NCBI RefSeq assembly: GCF_965138225.1
Contig: NZ_CBCSAX010000010.1
Reading direction: 5' to 3' (one strand)
Length of the DNA stretch: 64,000 bases
Source: Helicobacter_D ganmani
GTDB taxonomy: Bacteria > Campylobacterota > Campylobacteria > Campylobacterales > Helicobacteraceae
Below the pieces are notes generated by a model that was given only the letters and a program-made list of their open reading frames with translations, did not search any database and was not told where the DNA came from. The position numbers and the translations under genes are program-made. Below are positions 1 through 8,669 of the stretch, one piece after another (position 1 is the stretch's first letter; each line of letters opens with the position of its first letter).

Positions 1-14
1 TATTTACTCTTTAT

Positions 15-37
15 TTTTTTGAGTAATATCCGATATA
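15..37 (+). promoter_or_regulatory. possible sigma-28 (FliA) promoter upstream of flaG
   Basis: The hexamer CGATAT at 31-36 matches the -10 element I recall for FliA promoters in Campylobacterota, and it lies about 30 bases before the flaG start. No convincing -35 is visible, partly because the window starts here. The late-flagellar genes downstream make a FliA promoter plausible. Confidence 0.35.
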
Positions 38-66
38 CTTCCATAAACAATAACAAGGAGGTTACT

Positions 67-462
67 ATGACTATTTCTGAAAATGGAATGAATATTGCTA
101 GCACCCAAGTGAATACTTACTCTACGCAAGGAAGCGTAAGTAATCAAAATAGCCCAAAGCTGCAAGAGTCATTGACCCAAGCAGAACAAGTGCAAGTAGA
201 GATTGATAAGTCAAGCGAAGAGCAAAAGATTCAAGAACAAAAGCAAAAACTCAATGAATTAGCTCAACAACTCAACAAAGAGCTTAATCCATTGAATACA
301 AATGTTACCTTTGGGTTTAATGAAGATATTGAAGGGCTTTTTGTAACTGTGAGCGAAAAAGATACCAATCGCATTATTCGCAAGATTCCGAGTGATGAAG
401 CAATGAGACTTATGGCAAAAATGAAAGAAGTAGTCGGGATTATTTTCGACAAACAAGCTTAA
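67..462 (+). CDS. flaG: FlaG family flagellar protein
   Basis: FlaG is a small cytoplasmic/flagellar protein linked to control of filament length. The 131-residue product has a polar, Gln/Ser-rich N-terminal half and the conserved FlaG C-terminal domain (NTNVTFGFNEDIEGLFVTV, then a K-I-P-S-D-E-A-M-R-L motif). The ATG at 67 is chosen because AAGGAGG sits a few bases before it; an upstream extension to 19 has no ribosome site. It heads flaG-fliD-fliS-fliT-like, the classic late flagellar cluster of Helicobacter and Campylobacter, 30 bases before fliD. Identity is secure from domain and context. Confidence 0.93.
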   Translation: MTISENGMNIASTQVNTYSTQGSVSNQNSPKLQESLTQAEQVQVEIDKSSEEQKIQEQKQKLNELAQQLNKELNPLNTNVTFGFNEDIEGLFVTVSEKDTNRIIRKIPSDEAMRLMAKMKEVVGIIFDKQA

Positions 463-492
463 GAAAAAACCAACCTTAAAAAGGAGATTACT

Positions 493-2568
493 ATGGCAGT
501 AGGACAAATGGGAGTATTAGGGATTGCGAGTAACCTAAGCTGGGATACACTCAACCAACTAAAAGACAATGAGATTAAAAACCAAGTTAACCCTATAACC
601 AAAAAAATTGAAGCTAATATGGAGAAGCAAACTGAACTTACTTCACTTTTAACTATGATGACTTCTTTGAATACAAACTTCAAGAATTTATCAGACTTTA
701 GCACCTATCTAAAACGTTCTGCTTCCGTTGAAGGTAATGGTGTAAAAGCGACAGCAGGAGAAGGTTTAGCGATTCAAGATATTAAAATCAATGTCAAACA
801 ACTTGCACAAAATGATGTCAATCAAGTAGGGTTGAAATTTGCTTCAAGAGATAGCGTTTTTAGTTCAGAAAACACAACTCTTAGCTTTTATCATAATGGC
901 ACAAATTATGATATTGAAATCAAAGCAGGTATGAGTGTATCAGAAGTTGGACAAGCTATCACAGATAAAACCAATGGTGCTGTAATGGGTATCATTATGA
1001 AAACAGGTGGAGACGAGCCCTATCAATTAATGATTCAAGGCAAAGATTCTGGAGCGCAAAACAAAATCTATTTTGGAAGCACATTAGAAAGTGCAGCAAT
1101 GCCCGGAGGACAGCTCACAGGCGGAACATTTGAAATTGAGATTGGCGGTCAAACAATTAACATTGATTTAGCAAATGATGTCGAAACAAAGATTGGAAAC
1201 ACTGCTGAAAACAATGCCAAAGCACTTTTAAAAGCAATTAATGAAAAAATTGAAAACGACCCTAGTCTAACCGATATCAAAGATAAACTTAAAAGTGGTG
1301 AAATCACCATAGGTTTAAATAGCACGGGCAAAGGCTTATTGTTTAACGATTCTAAAGGCGGAGAGATTAATGTCAATATCACTGACGCCAAAGTGAAAGT
1401 CATTGAGGGTGGAAGTGAAGTTGATACAGATTTGGGATTCGTCAAAACCTCTGTTGGTGCTTCAAGCACAGATTTAATCACAAGTTCAGCTGTGAGCAGT
1501 AGCGCATTAAGTGGAATAATCACAATTAATGGTGAAAAAATTGACTTAAGTGGTATTAACAATGGTTCGGGTGCAGGAAATGCGCAAGCAGTAGCTGATA
1601 AAATTAACGCAACTGCAAATTTAAATGGCAAAGTCTCCGCAGAAGTTAAAAATGGAAAATTGGTCATTAATAGCTTAGATGGCAATAGCGTAAGAATTGG
1701 CGCGGAAGGAGCAAACTCTGAAGAACAAACCAAAGTCTTAAATTCCGTAGGCTTGCAAATGGGTAGTTATGCAACAAGTCAGGGCTTTTTAGAAAAAATG
1801 GATATTACTAATATCCAAAAGGCACAAAATGCACAATTCACTTATAATGGGATTGAAATTGAACGCGATAAAAATAGCGTTGATGATGTTGTTTCAGGAC
1901 TTTCCTTAGAGCTCACAGCCATTACAGAAGCAAACAAAGAGGTCGTTGTGCGCATTTCTCGTGATGATTCTGGAATTGCGGAAGAAATGGAAAAATTTGT
2001 AGAAAATTACAATACTATGTATAACAAAATTCAAGAATTAATGCGATACGATGAAGATACAGAAGTCGCGGGCGTCTTTAATGGAAATAGTGATATTAGA
2101 CAGATTATTAGACAATTTAACTCTATCATTACTTCTAATGACATCAATGGGGATAATCTCGTCAAATTTGGAATCTACTTCAACGATGATGGCACACTCA
2201 AAATGGATAAAGAGAAATTTAATTCTGCATTTAAAGAAGACCCAGACAAAGCAGTCGCATTCTTTAGAAGCACCACAAGTGTTTCACGCGGTGTCAGCAC
2301 TGAAGTAGATGGAGTTTTTACCAAGCTTCGTAATACAATGGACAAGTTAATTACAGGTAGTAATTCTACATTGAAACTCTTAGAAACCTCTTTGGTAGAT
2401 GAGCAAAAAACTCTCAACGAAGACAAAACTAAAACTCAAGAATCCATTGACTCTCGTTATGAGACTATGGCAAGTAGATGGTCTGCTTATGACCAACTTA
2501 TCGCTAAAACACAGCAACAATCACTAGCGGTTCAAAATATGATTAACTCGTTGAAGTCTTCAAATTAG
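493..2568 (+). CDS. fliD: flagellar filament cap protein FliD
   Basis: FliD (HAP2) is secreted through the flagellar export apparatus and forms the cap under which flagellin subunits fold at the filament tip. The 691-residue product is close to the usual Helicobacter length. It has the FliD N-terminal region (about 1-110, coiled-coil forming), a long Gly/Asn/Ser-rich variable centre with repeated beta-type motifs including a flagellin hook-like segment around 200-300, and the conserved C-terminal FliD domain (about 440-685) ending in a helical coiled coil. AAAAAGGAG precedes the ATG. It lies between flaG and fliS, 15 bases before fliS, so it is probably cotranscribed with its export chaperone. 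Confidence 0.97.
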   Translation: MAVGQMGVLGIASNLSWDTLNQLKDNEIKNQVNPITKKIEANMEKQTELTSLLTMMTSLNTNFKNLSDFSTYLKRSASVEGNGVKATAGEGLAIQDIKINVKQLAQNDVNQVGLKFASRDSVFSSENTTLSFYHNGTNYDIEIKAGMSVSEVGQAITDKTNGAVMGIIMKTGGDEPYQLMIQGKDSGAQNKIYFGSTLESAAMPGGQLTGGTFEIEIGGQTINIDLANDVETKIGNTAENNAKALLKAINEKIENDPSLTDIKDKLKSGEITIGLNSTGKGLLFNDSKGGEINVNITDAKVKVIEGGSEVDTDLGFVKTSVGASSTDLITSSAVSSSALSGIITINGEKIDLSGINNGSGAGNAQAVADKINATANLNGKVSAEVKNGKLVINSLDGNSVRIGAEGANSEEQTKVLNSVGLQMGSYATSQGFLEKMDITNIQKAQNAQFTYNGIEIERDKNSVDDVVSGLSLELTAITEANKEVVVRISRDDSGIAEEMEKFVENYNTMYNKIQELMRYDEDTEVAGVFNGNSDIRQIIRQFNSIITSNDINGDNLVKFGIYFNDDGTLKMDKEKFNSAFKEDPDKAVAFFRSTTSVSRGVSTEVDGVFTKLRNTMDKLITGSNSTLKLLETSLVDEQKTLNEDKTKTQESIDSRYETMASRWSAYDQLIAKTQQQSLAVQNMINSLKSSN

Positions 2569-2583
2569 AAAGGAATCTAAGAA

Positions 2584-2961
2584 ATGAAAAGTAGTTTAGC
2601 CTACAATTCTTATCAACAAAATTCTGTTGCTGTAGAATCACCAGCAAAGCTTGTTGAAATGCTCTATGAGGGTATTTTACGCTTTGCTTCTATGGCAAAA
2701 CGTTGTATTGATTCTCAAGACATTGAGAAAAAGATTTATTATATTAATCGCACCACAGATATTTTTGTGGAACTTTTAAATTCGCTTGATTATGAAAAAG
2801 GCGGGCAAGTCGCTCACTATCTAACAGGGCTTTATACACATCAAATCAAGCTCTTAACCCAAGCGAATATGGAAAATAATAAAGATAAAATTGACATTGT
2901 GATTAAAGTAGTTAAAGGACTACTTGAGGCATGGAAAGAGGTAAATCATGAATTGGCTTAA
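2584..2961 (+). CDS. fliS: flagellin export chaperone FliS
   Basis: FliS binds the C-terminal disordered region of flagellin in the cytoplasm and prevents premature polymerisation before export. The 125-residue protein shows the typical start (Y-N-S-Y-Q-Q-N-S-V, then P-A-K-L-V-E-M-L-Y-E-G) and the all-helical pattern with the conserved L-N-S-L-D-Y-E-K-G-G segment. Length matches the family. The start follows an AAAGGAATCTAAG ribosome site. The next gene overlaps its last 14 bases, indicating translational coupling inside the flaG-fliD-fliS operon. Confidence 0.97.
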   Translation: MKSSLAYNSYQQNSVAVESPAKLVEMLYEGILRFASMAKRCIDSQDIEKKIYYINRTTDIFVELLNSLDYEKGGQVAHYLTGLYTHQIKLLTQANMENNKDKIDIVIKVVKGLLEAWKEVNHELA

Positions 2962-3199
2962 TGAATTAAAAGTGGCATATTTAAACAAAAATGACAGCAA
3001 ACTCAATGAACTTTTGGACAATACACCTATTTTAAAAACAAGAGATGAAATGTTTGAAGCATTGGCAGTAATGGAGCAAATCACAGAATACGCTAAGGCT
3101 CAAAAAGAGAAATTGGGTTTAGAAATGCGCAAGCTCAAGCAAACTAAAAAATTCTTTCCTCAACAAGAAAATGCGCAAAGGCTTAATATTTCTTTTTAA
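2948..3199 (+). CDS. small helical protein, possible FliT-like flagellar chaperone
   Basis: An 83-residue, charged, predicted all-helical protein that overlaps the end of fliS by 14 bases, so it is almost certainly translated from the same message. No signal peptide or membrane segment is visible. Size, helicity and the position directly after fliS match FliT, the export chaperone for FliD, which sits there in many bacteria. Primary sequence alone does not let me name it; the FliT role is inferred from context. The ATG follows an AAAGAGGTAA ribosome site inside fliS. Confidence 0.75.
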   Translation: MNWLNELKVAYLNKNDSKLNELLDNTPILKTRDEMFEALAVMEQITEYAKAQKEKLGLEMRKLKQTKKFFPQQENAQRLNISF

Positions 3200-3217
3200 T
3201 TGTTTGTATTAAAATAC

Positions 3218-3234
3218 TCCTTTCAATTAAAGGA
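3218..3234 (+). promoter_or_regulatory. small hairpin containing the ribosome site of the DUF2156 gene
   Basis: TCCTTT at 3218-3223 and AAAGGA at 3229-3234 form a perfect 6-bp inverted repeat with a 5-base loop. The right arm is the Shine-Dalgarno sequence of the gene starting at 3241, so the hairpin could limit translation. The stem is short and may be chance. Confidence 0.3.
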
Positions 3235-3240
3235 ATATCA

Positions 3241-4155
3241 ATGCAATGGAAACCTCTTGACATTGAAGATAAAGAACTGCTTACTAGTTTCTTTACTTCT
3301 TGTAATATTCTTGTTTCGGATTTAACTTTTACAAATCTCTATCTTTGGCATTATGCGCGCCATATTAGTTGGATAATTCTTAATGATTGCTTAATCATTA
3401 AGACACAATACCCAAACCAAAATCCTTTTATTTTTTATCCTATTCATAAACAAAATGACTTAGGAAGAAAAAAACAAACGATTCTGCAATTACAGGAAAT
3501 CTGCAAAGCAAAAGGTTTAAGATTCTCTATCCATTCTCTAAGTCAGGTAGATAAAGAGGAGTTGGAATCCCTACTCCCCAATACTTTTGACTTTATCTAT
3601 CGTGAGGATAGAAGCGATTATATCTATTCTGCACCCGAACTTATTGAGTTAAAAGGCAAAAAATACCACAAGAAAAAAACACATTTAAATCGCTTCACTG
3701 AACGTTATGCCTTTACTTACGAAGCATTAAATATTGAAAACTTAGATGAACTCATTACTACTTATCAAAGTTGGTTTGGAAAAATCAGTGATACTGCAAG
3801 TGATGGCTTGAAAAACGAATATATAGGCATTATAGAATCTCTGAAGCAATTTTCTAAGCTAGATTTTAAAGTTGGAATCCTACGTGTAGAGGATAAAATT
3901 ATCGCTTTTAGCTTCGGTGAGCCTCTTAATAGCGACACCGTAGTTATTCATATTGAAAAAGCCGACATTGAATATCAAGGGGCTTACCAAGCCATTAATC
4001 GTGAGTTTTTAGCACACGAATGGAGTGCATATTCTTATGTGAATCGCGAGGAAGATTTAGGCATTGAGGGCTTACGCAAAGCCAAACAATCCTATCATCC
4101 ACTTTTTTTACAAGCCAAATTTGACGCTACTTTAAAAATGGATTTTAAAAAATAG
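3241..4155 (+). CDS. DUF2156 (LPG synthase C-terminal-like) protein
   Basis: A 304-residue soluble protein with the DUF2156 pattern: an N-terminal segment with N-L-Y-L-W-H followed by beta-rich sequence, a central basic stretch (K-G-K-K-Y-H-K-K-K-T-H-L-N-R-F, about 138-152), and a GNAT-like C-terminal half (G-I-L-R-V-E-D-K-I-I-A-F-S-F-G-E) ending in N-R-E-E-D-L-G-I-E-G-L-R-K-A-K. DUF2156 corresponds to the catalytic tandem-GNAT domain of phosphatidylglycerol lysyltransferase, but this protein lacks the membrane flippase part, so its substrate is unknown. It ends one base before the convergent ZorB-like gene. AAAGGA precedes the ATG. Confidence 0.85.
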   Translation: MQWKPLDIEDKELLTSFFTSCNILVSDLTFTNLYLWHYARHISWIILNDCLIIKTQYPNQNPFIFYPIHKQNDLGRKKQTILQLQEICKAKGLRFSIHSLSQVDKEELESLLPNTFDFIYREDRSDYIYSAPELIELKGKKYHKKKTHLNRFTERYAFTYEALNIENLDELITTYQSWFGKISDTASDGLKNEYIGIIESLKQFSKLDFKVGILRVEDKIIAFSFGEPLNSDTVVIHIEKADIEYQGAYQAINREFLAHEWSAYSYVNREEDLGIEGLRKAKQSYHPLFLQAKFDATLKMDFKK

Positions 4156-4156
4156 C

Positions 4157-4912
4157 TTAATTTTCCTCCAATATCTCTGAAGCCTCCACATTTTGCAACT
4201 CTTGATTCACATTTAAAATCTTAAGAATCTTTTGATTGCTTTTTGTGAGTGCTTTAAACTCTACGCGTCTTGAAAGCTCTGGAGTTTCTAAAGGTTTTGC
4301 AAAAGACAATCCATTGGCACGCAAAACGCTAATAAGCCACTGCTTTTGCGCGTCAATTTGTTTATTGCTAAAACAATATTTCAACACTTCCAATGCCCTT
4401 GCTTGCGAGAGTTCAGCATTACCCAAATAACGCGATTCTAGTGTATTGGCATTTTGCCATTCTGTGGAAGTATGCCCTTCAATACGAATCTCCTCAATGT
4501 CTTGTTTGTATTTTTCTTGACTTAAGATTTTGATATAACGGGGGAAAAAATCGTCTAAAATCTCTTTGAAACGAATCTTAACTTCTTTTTGCCCTTGATC
4601 AAACAAGATTTCTGGCTCTTTAAACCGAACCGTATTGTCCATATCAATCTCTGCATTCCAACGTTCTAAATTCTTAGAAAATTCGGAAACTAAATCCTGA
4701 TAAAGGTCTGTTTGCAAATCTTTATGGGTTTTTGCAATATCACTCATCTGCTTGTTTAATTCCAAAAGTTCGGCATTCTGTATCGCGAGTTTTTTTTCTG
4801 TCTTGCTAATCACCACCATATAAGAGACGGCGATAAGCAAAAATATCATCATCACCCCCGCCATCATATCTGAAATGCTAATCCACTCATTACCTTTATA
4901 AGAATTTGCCAT
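4157..4912 (-). CDS. ZorB/MotB-like motor protein with OmpA peptidoglycan-binding domain
   Basis: A 251-residue inner-membrane protein built like MotB/ZorB. A short cytoplasmic N-terminus leads into one membrane helix (about 12-34) carrying the conserved proton-binding Asp (D15 in I-S-I-S-D-M-M). A helical linker follows (40-90), then an OmpA-like periplasmic domain (about 100-222) with E-G-H-T-S at 145-149, L-S-Q-A-R-A at 168-173 and R-R-V-E-F at 215-219. Its ATG overlaps the stop of the upstream ZorA-like gene (TAATG), indicating coupled translation and a stator complex. Classical MotAB stators lie elsewhere in flagellar genomes, and the partner's huge tail argues for the Zorya-type motor family rather than motility. 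Function is inferred. Confidence 0.8.
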   Translation of the reverse strand: MANSYKGNEWISISDMMAGVMMIFLLIAVSYMVVISKTEKKLAIQNAELLELNKQMSDIAKTHKDLQTDLYQDLVSEFSKNLERWNAEIDMDNTVRFKEPEILFDQGQKEVKIRFKEILDDFFPRYIKILSQEKYKQDIEEIRIEGHTSTEWQNANTLESRYLGNAELSQARALEVLKYCFSNKQIDAQKQWLISVLRANGLSFAKPLETPELSRRVEFKALTKSNQKILKILNVNQELQNVEASEILEEN

Positions 4913-7596
4913 TAGCCTCTAGCTCCCATTAACTCGCGGATTCTACGCAAAAACCATTCATAGTCTTGACGGAATCCCAAAGTAATATTTGAAAGTGCTC
5001 CGTCTAAATCCCCAAGTGATTTACAGAGATTTTCATTTAAACTAGAAGTTTGATGAAGAGAAGTAGCAATATTGGATTCTATAATTTTTAAAATCGTATC
5101 AATTTCTTTCCGATTGCTTTCTAACGAAAGATAAGTTTTTTCCAATGCTTCGCTTAGATTTCTTTGCAATTTATTGAACTCGTTTAATAACTCCACACTC
5201 GCATTTCTTGGGGTTTCTATGCTTTGCTTTGTAAGAATCTCAAGACTTGCAAGATAGTTTTTTGCCATTGATTCTAAAGCATTTTTGACATTTTTATCTA
5301 GCAGATTAAAGCTTGCTATTACTTCTTTTGTATGGGATTCTAGCTGCGCATTATTTGTCTTAAGCAACTGATTTGCTAGATTTTCAGAACTTGCCAAGAC
5401 CTTTTGGGCATTGCTTTCAAAACCTTGCGCAATCGTTCTCAAATGCGTTTGCAATTCTCCCCCTAGTTTTTGATAAGTCTCTAAGTTTGTTTTTTGAGTA
5501 TTTTGCGCCAATGTTGTTAGCTGTGTTTGATAAGCACTGGTTGTGTTTCTCAAATAGGCACTTAGAGATTCCAAAGCGTTTTTATAGGATTCCCCAAAGC
5601 TACTACGCATTTGACTTTGAATCTCTGTATTATGGTTTTGGCTTTCCTTTTGCATAGTGATTAAACTCTGATTAAACTCTTTCACATTTTCTGCCATTAA
5701 ATTTTTCAAATTCTGACTTTGTGTTTGATTCTGTTCTATCAGATTGCTTACGCTTGTCCCTATTTCCTCTGTAGTTTTCGCTAGATTATCTCTTAAATTT
5801 TCATTGAAACTTTGGAATCCCTCTTGTATGCTTTGCGTGCTTTCTTTAAACGATTCCATAAGGGTTTGGTTTGTATGCACCAAAGATTCCTCAATATTTT
5901 GTGTGCTTTGACTTAGAGTATTTGCTGTATCGTTTAGCAAAGAATCTAAAGACTTCGTAGTCGTCAGCATAGAATTTTCTATTTCCTTACTAAGAGTGGT
6001 GAGAGTTTCTTTGGAATCTTTGAAATTTTCCTCTAGGGTTTTGGTGGTATTTCCCAAAAGTTTATCAAAGTTTAACACTGCATTTGTAATATGCTGCTCT
6101 AATGTATCGGAACTTTTAGTAAGATTTTTTTGCGTTTGCTCGCCTAATTCTTGCAAAGTATGGCTTGCTTTTTCTAATGCACTTTCCATTTCTTTCGAAT
6201 GGCGCAACAAGACTTCATCGCTTCGCTTACTCTGCTCCTCTACAAGCAACAAAGACTCTTTTTGTGCATTTCCTAGCGCTTCCAAACCCTCTTCAAAGTT
6301 TTCTTTGACGCTGTTTAGATGTTCTTTGACACTTCCTTCAATCTGCGTTATCATCTCTAAGTTTTTATGCTTCAATGCAGAATCGCTCTCCACTAAAGAT
6401 TCCATAAAGTCTTGAGATTTAGCCTTTAAAGCCTCCAAAGCTTCCCCTAAATGCTCTTTATTTTGCTCCAAATATTCTTGATTAAAGGCGTTAAAGGCAT
6501 TTTGCAATATGTTTAAGTTTTTGGATTGCTCTTGTGCATCTTCTTCTAATGCTTTGAAGCTATTTTCTAGCAGATTTTGCGTGTTTTCTTGGTGTGTTTG
6601 TGTGCTTTTGATGAAAAATCTTTGCACTTCCTCTAAAGATTCCTTTGTGTATTCTAGGGTTTGCGTATGCGTATTTTGCAGATTCTGACTTAGATTCTCT
6701 ACACTCACAAGTGCTCTACTTGCGTCCTCATGCATTTTTTCAAAACCCTGCAAAAGATGTGAAAGTTTTTCGTTTTCAATGCGTGAAGCTTCAATGCTAT
6801 GGGCTAAGGCTGTATAAACCTCCAAAACTTCCGCATTGCGTTGCGCAATGGATTCTAAAGATTCTTTGGTGGATTCAAAGAGTTTCAAAGTGCTTTTAAG
6901 GCTTGAATCTAGCCCCACAATAGAATCTTTATAATTGTTTTGCCACAAAATCATTTGTGCCACCGCACTATTTAATTCTTTAAAATTATCTCCAAATTGA
7001 TCTGTAATGCGTTGATTAAAATCCTTAATCACCCCCTCTAATGCAGCAATTAATTCTTTAGAAGCCCCTTGCGCAAGATGATGCATAGCCTCTTTTAGTG
7101 CGGCATTGGTTTTAACAAAATTATCCTCTAAAACCTTAAAATTATTTACCTGTTGCCTATAATAAGCATTTTGAGATTCTATTTGGGTTTGATTTTGGGC
7201 AACAATTTCTTGTAATTTATCCAAAGATTCTAATTTTTCTAACTTATCTAACTTTCCTGCTTGCAAAGAAAAATAATCTAGCATATTCTCAAAGTCTGTC
7301 TTAACCGCCTTGCTTTTTTGTAAAATAGAAAGCAGAATCGCCAATGCCATACCCAAGATAGAAGTATAAAATGCGGTTTTTAGCCCCGCAAGCAACGAAG
7401 GAACAGAATTTTCTACATTGCTTACATCAAAATCCTGCAAACCGACAAAAATCCCCACAAATGTTCCTAAAACCCCCGCACTCATAATAATAGATTTAAA
7501 ATCACGATGCTTTTGCTTGCCATAGCTTAGATAATCCCAAAATGCAAGCCCAAACATAAATGCGGTAAAAATTACATTGATGATTAGATTCTCCAT
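4912..7596 (-). CDS. ZorA-like MotA/TolQ/ExbB-family channel protein with very long coiled-coil tail
   Basis: An 894-residue protein with three membrane helices at about 4-24, 33-53 and 65-93. The second and third carry the MotA/TolQ/ExbB channel signature (G-V-L-G-T-F-V-G-I-F and L-K-T-A-F-Y-T-S-I-L-G). About 780 residues of almost uninterrupted Gln/Ser/Glu/Asn/Leu-rich coiled coil follow. ExbB, TolQ and MotA are much shorter; a long cytoplasmic tail is the hallmark of ZorA, the motor of the Zorya anti-phage system. It is paired with a ZorB-like gene through a TAATG overlap. No ZorC, ZorD or ZorE homologue is present nearby, so a defence role is unproven; envelope energy transduction is the alternative. 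Confidence 0.78.
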   Translation of the reverse strand: MENLIINVIFTAFMFGLAFWDYLSYGKQKHRDFKSIIMSAGVLGTFVGIFVGLQDFDVSNVENSVPSLLAGLKTAFYTSILGMALAILLSILQKSKAVKTDFENMLDYFSLQAGKLDKLEKLESLDKLQEIVAQNQTQIESQNAYYRQQVNNFKVLEDNFVKTNAALKEAMHHLAQGASKELIAALEGVIKDFNQRITDQFGDNFKELNSAVAQMILWQNNYKDSIVGLDSSLKSTLKLFESTKESLESIAQRNAEVLEVYTALAHSIEASRIENEKLSHLLQGFEKMHEDASRALVSVENLSQNLQNTHTQTLEYTKESLEEVQRFFIKSTQTHQENTQNLLENSFKALEEDAQEQSKNLNILQNAFNAFNQEYLEQNKEHLGEALEALKAKSQDFMESLVESDSALKHKNLEMITQIEGSVKEHLNSVKENFEEGLEALGNAQKESLLLVEEQSKRSDEVLLRHSKEMESALEKASHTLQELGEQTQKNLTKSSDTLEQHITNAVLNFDKLLGNTTKTLEENFKDSKETLTTLSKEIENSMLTTTKSLDSLLNDTANTLSQSTQNIEESLVHTNQTLMESFKESTQSIQEGFQSFNENLRDNLAKTTEEIGTSVSNLIEQNQTQSQNLKNLMAENVKEFNQSLITMQKESQNHNTEIQSQMRSSFGESYKNALESLSAYLRNTTSAYQTQLTTLAQNTQKTNLETYQKLGGELQTHLRTIAQGFESNAQKVLASSENLANQLLKTNNAQLESHTKEVIASFNLLDKNVKNALESMAKNYLASLEILTKQSIETPRNASVELLNEFNKLQRNLSEALEKTYLSLESNRKEIDTILKIIESNIATSLHQTSSLNENLCKSLGDLDGALSNITLGFRQDYEWFLRRIRELMGARG

Positions 7597-7614
7597 AACT
7601 CTTCCTTATTGAAT

Positions 7615-7797
7615 TTATTTTCGTTTATTTTTCTTTGTTTGCACATCAAAACGTTCATCATCTAGCCAATCGGGTTTTTGAATCTGTGAATTGTTGCGAT
7701 TCGCCAAATACAACACAAAACGAATTGCCAACACTATAACCATAAAGGTAACAACTGCGGAAATAATCATTGATAAATCATAATTTTCTCTGAACAT
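7615..7797 (-). CDS. 60-residue single-pass membrane protein
   Basis: A tiny protein with one strong membrane helix (about 9-32, I-I-S-A-V-V-T-F-M-V-I-V-L-A-I) and a polar basic C-terminus ending K-K-N-K-R-K. It lies 10 bases downstream of exbD and 18 bases upstream of the ZorA-like gene, same strand, so it sits between two ion-driven motor modules and is probably cotranscribed. The family is not recognised. It might be an accessory subunit of either complex, which is inference from position only. Confidence 0.65.
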   Translation of the reverse strand: MFRENYDLSMIISAVVTFMVIVLAIRFVLYLANRNNSQIQKPDWLDDERFDVQTKKNKRK

Positions 7798-7807
7798 TAA
7801 TCCCCTT

Positions 7808-8197
7808 TTAACGACTTTGTTCTACCTGCACATCTACATTATTATGTCCGCTAGAATTTAAAATCCCCACCAAAGCGACAAATTTTTCAAAATAGCTTTT
7901 TTGGTCTCCACGCAACAAAATTGGTGTTTCTTTTGGAATCTTTGAAATTTCGCTTTGAATAGATTCTAAACTCATCGGCATTTTATCCAAATAATATTGC
8001 CCTTGTGCGTCAATTGCAATTTCAACATTTTTCAAAGATTGTGTGATTTTATCCGAACCTTGCGCTTGCGGAAGCGCAATTGGAATCTTTCCCTGTGCAA
8101 TAAAAGTCGCACTTGTTAAAACAATCACCAACAATACAAGCATAATATCAATAAAAGGAACGATATTAATGCTATCCATTCTCCGAAACCTTTTCAT
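7808..8197 (-). CDS. exbD: TonB-system energiser ExbD
   Basis: ExbD works with ExbB and TonB to transmit proton-motive force to outer-membrane receptors. The 129-residue protein has the ExbD/TolR N-terminus (S-I-N-I-V-P-F-I-D-I-M-L-V-L-L-V-I), with the essential membrane Asp at 17 inside a single helix (about 13-33), and a periplasmic alpha/beta domain. Its start overlaps the exbB stop by four bases. No tonB is visible nearby. The gene follows smpB and exbB as in other Helicobacter genomes. Confidence 0.94.
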   Translation of the reverse strand: MKRFRRMDSINIVPFIDIMLVLLVIVLTSATFIAQGKIPIALPQAQGSDKITQSLKNVEIAIDAQGQYYLDKMPMSLESIQSEISKIPKETPILLRGDQKSYFEKFVALVGILNSSGHNNVDVQVEQSR

Positions 8198-8643
8198 TGC
8201 ACGCCTTTATTTGCCTTTTTTTCTTGCATAATTTCCCATTGCGCAACCAAAACTTCACTTTTGCGCGTTAAAAGATTATAAAAGATAATGCTTGGAATCG
8301 CAACAAGCAACCCTCCCGCTGTGGCTTGAAGCGCAAGAGCAAGCCCTGTCATAATGTTTGCAGTATCTACCATACCTGATTGTCCAATCTGCACAAAAGT
8401 GATGATAATCCCAAACACCGTTCCTAAAAGTCCAACATAAGGAGCATTTGAGCCAATCGTCGCAATCAAAGTAAGATTCTTTGAAAGGTCTATTTCTAAT
8501 TCTATCTTATTGGCATAAAGAATTAATTTAATGTATTTATAAAATAACAATCGCTCTAATGTTGCCCAAAGTGCTACAATGCTCATTAGCAATAAAACAC
8601 CAATTACTCCATATTCTACCATTTCTTTTAAAGACAATTCCAA
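8194..8643 (-). CDS. exbB: TonB-system energiser ExbB
   Basis: A 149-residue inner-membrane protein with three membrane helices, forming the ion channel that pairs with ExbD. The diagnostic motif is A-P-Y-V-G-L-L-G-T-V-F-G-I (about 68-80), followed by G-L-A-L-A-L-Q-A-T-A-G-G-L-L-V-A-I-P, the MotA/TolQ/ExbB core. It is short, as usual for the epsilonproteobacterial TonB energiser. It lies between smpB and exbD in a tight minus-strand operon. Confidence 0.94.
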   Translation of the reverse strand: MELSLKEMVEYGVIGVLLLMSIVALWATLERLLFYKYIKLILYANKIELEIDLSKNLTLIATIGSNAPYVGLLGTVFGIIITFVQIGQSGMVDTANIMTGLALALQATAGGLLVAIPSIIFYNLLTRKSEVLVAQWEIMQEKKANKGVQ

Positions 8644-8669
8644 CTTTTTTCCTTTCTTGCTTTATTTTA

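Noticed and set aside
1149..1733. 194-codon minus-strand frame inside fliD
   Set aside because: It is entirely antisense to fliD, with Ser/Leu/Pro-rich composition typical of a reverse-frame shadow, and no ribosome site.
4157..7596. MotA/MotB flagellar stator
   Set aside because: The channel protein is about three times the length of MotA, lacks the MotA cytoplasmic charged-loop layout, and ends in a coiled coil; the ZorAB-type architecture fits better.
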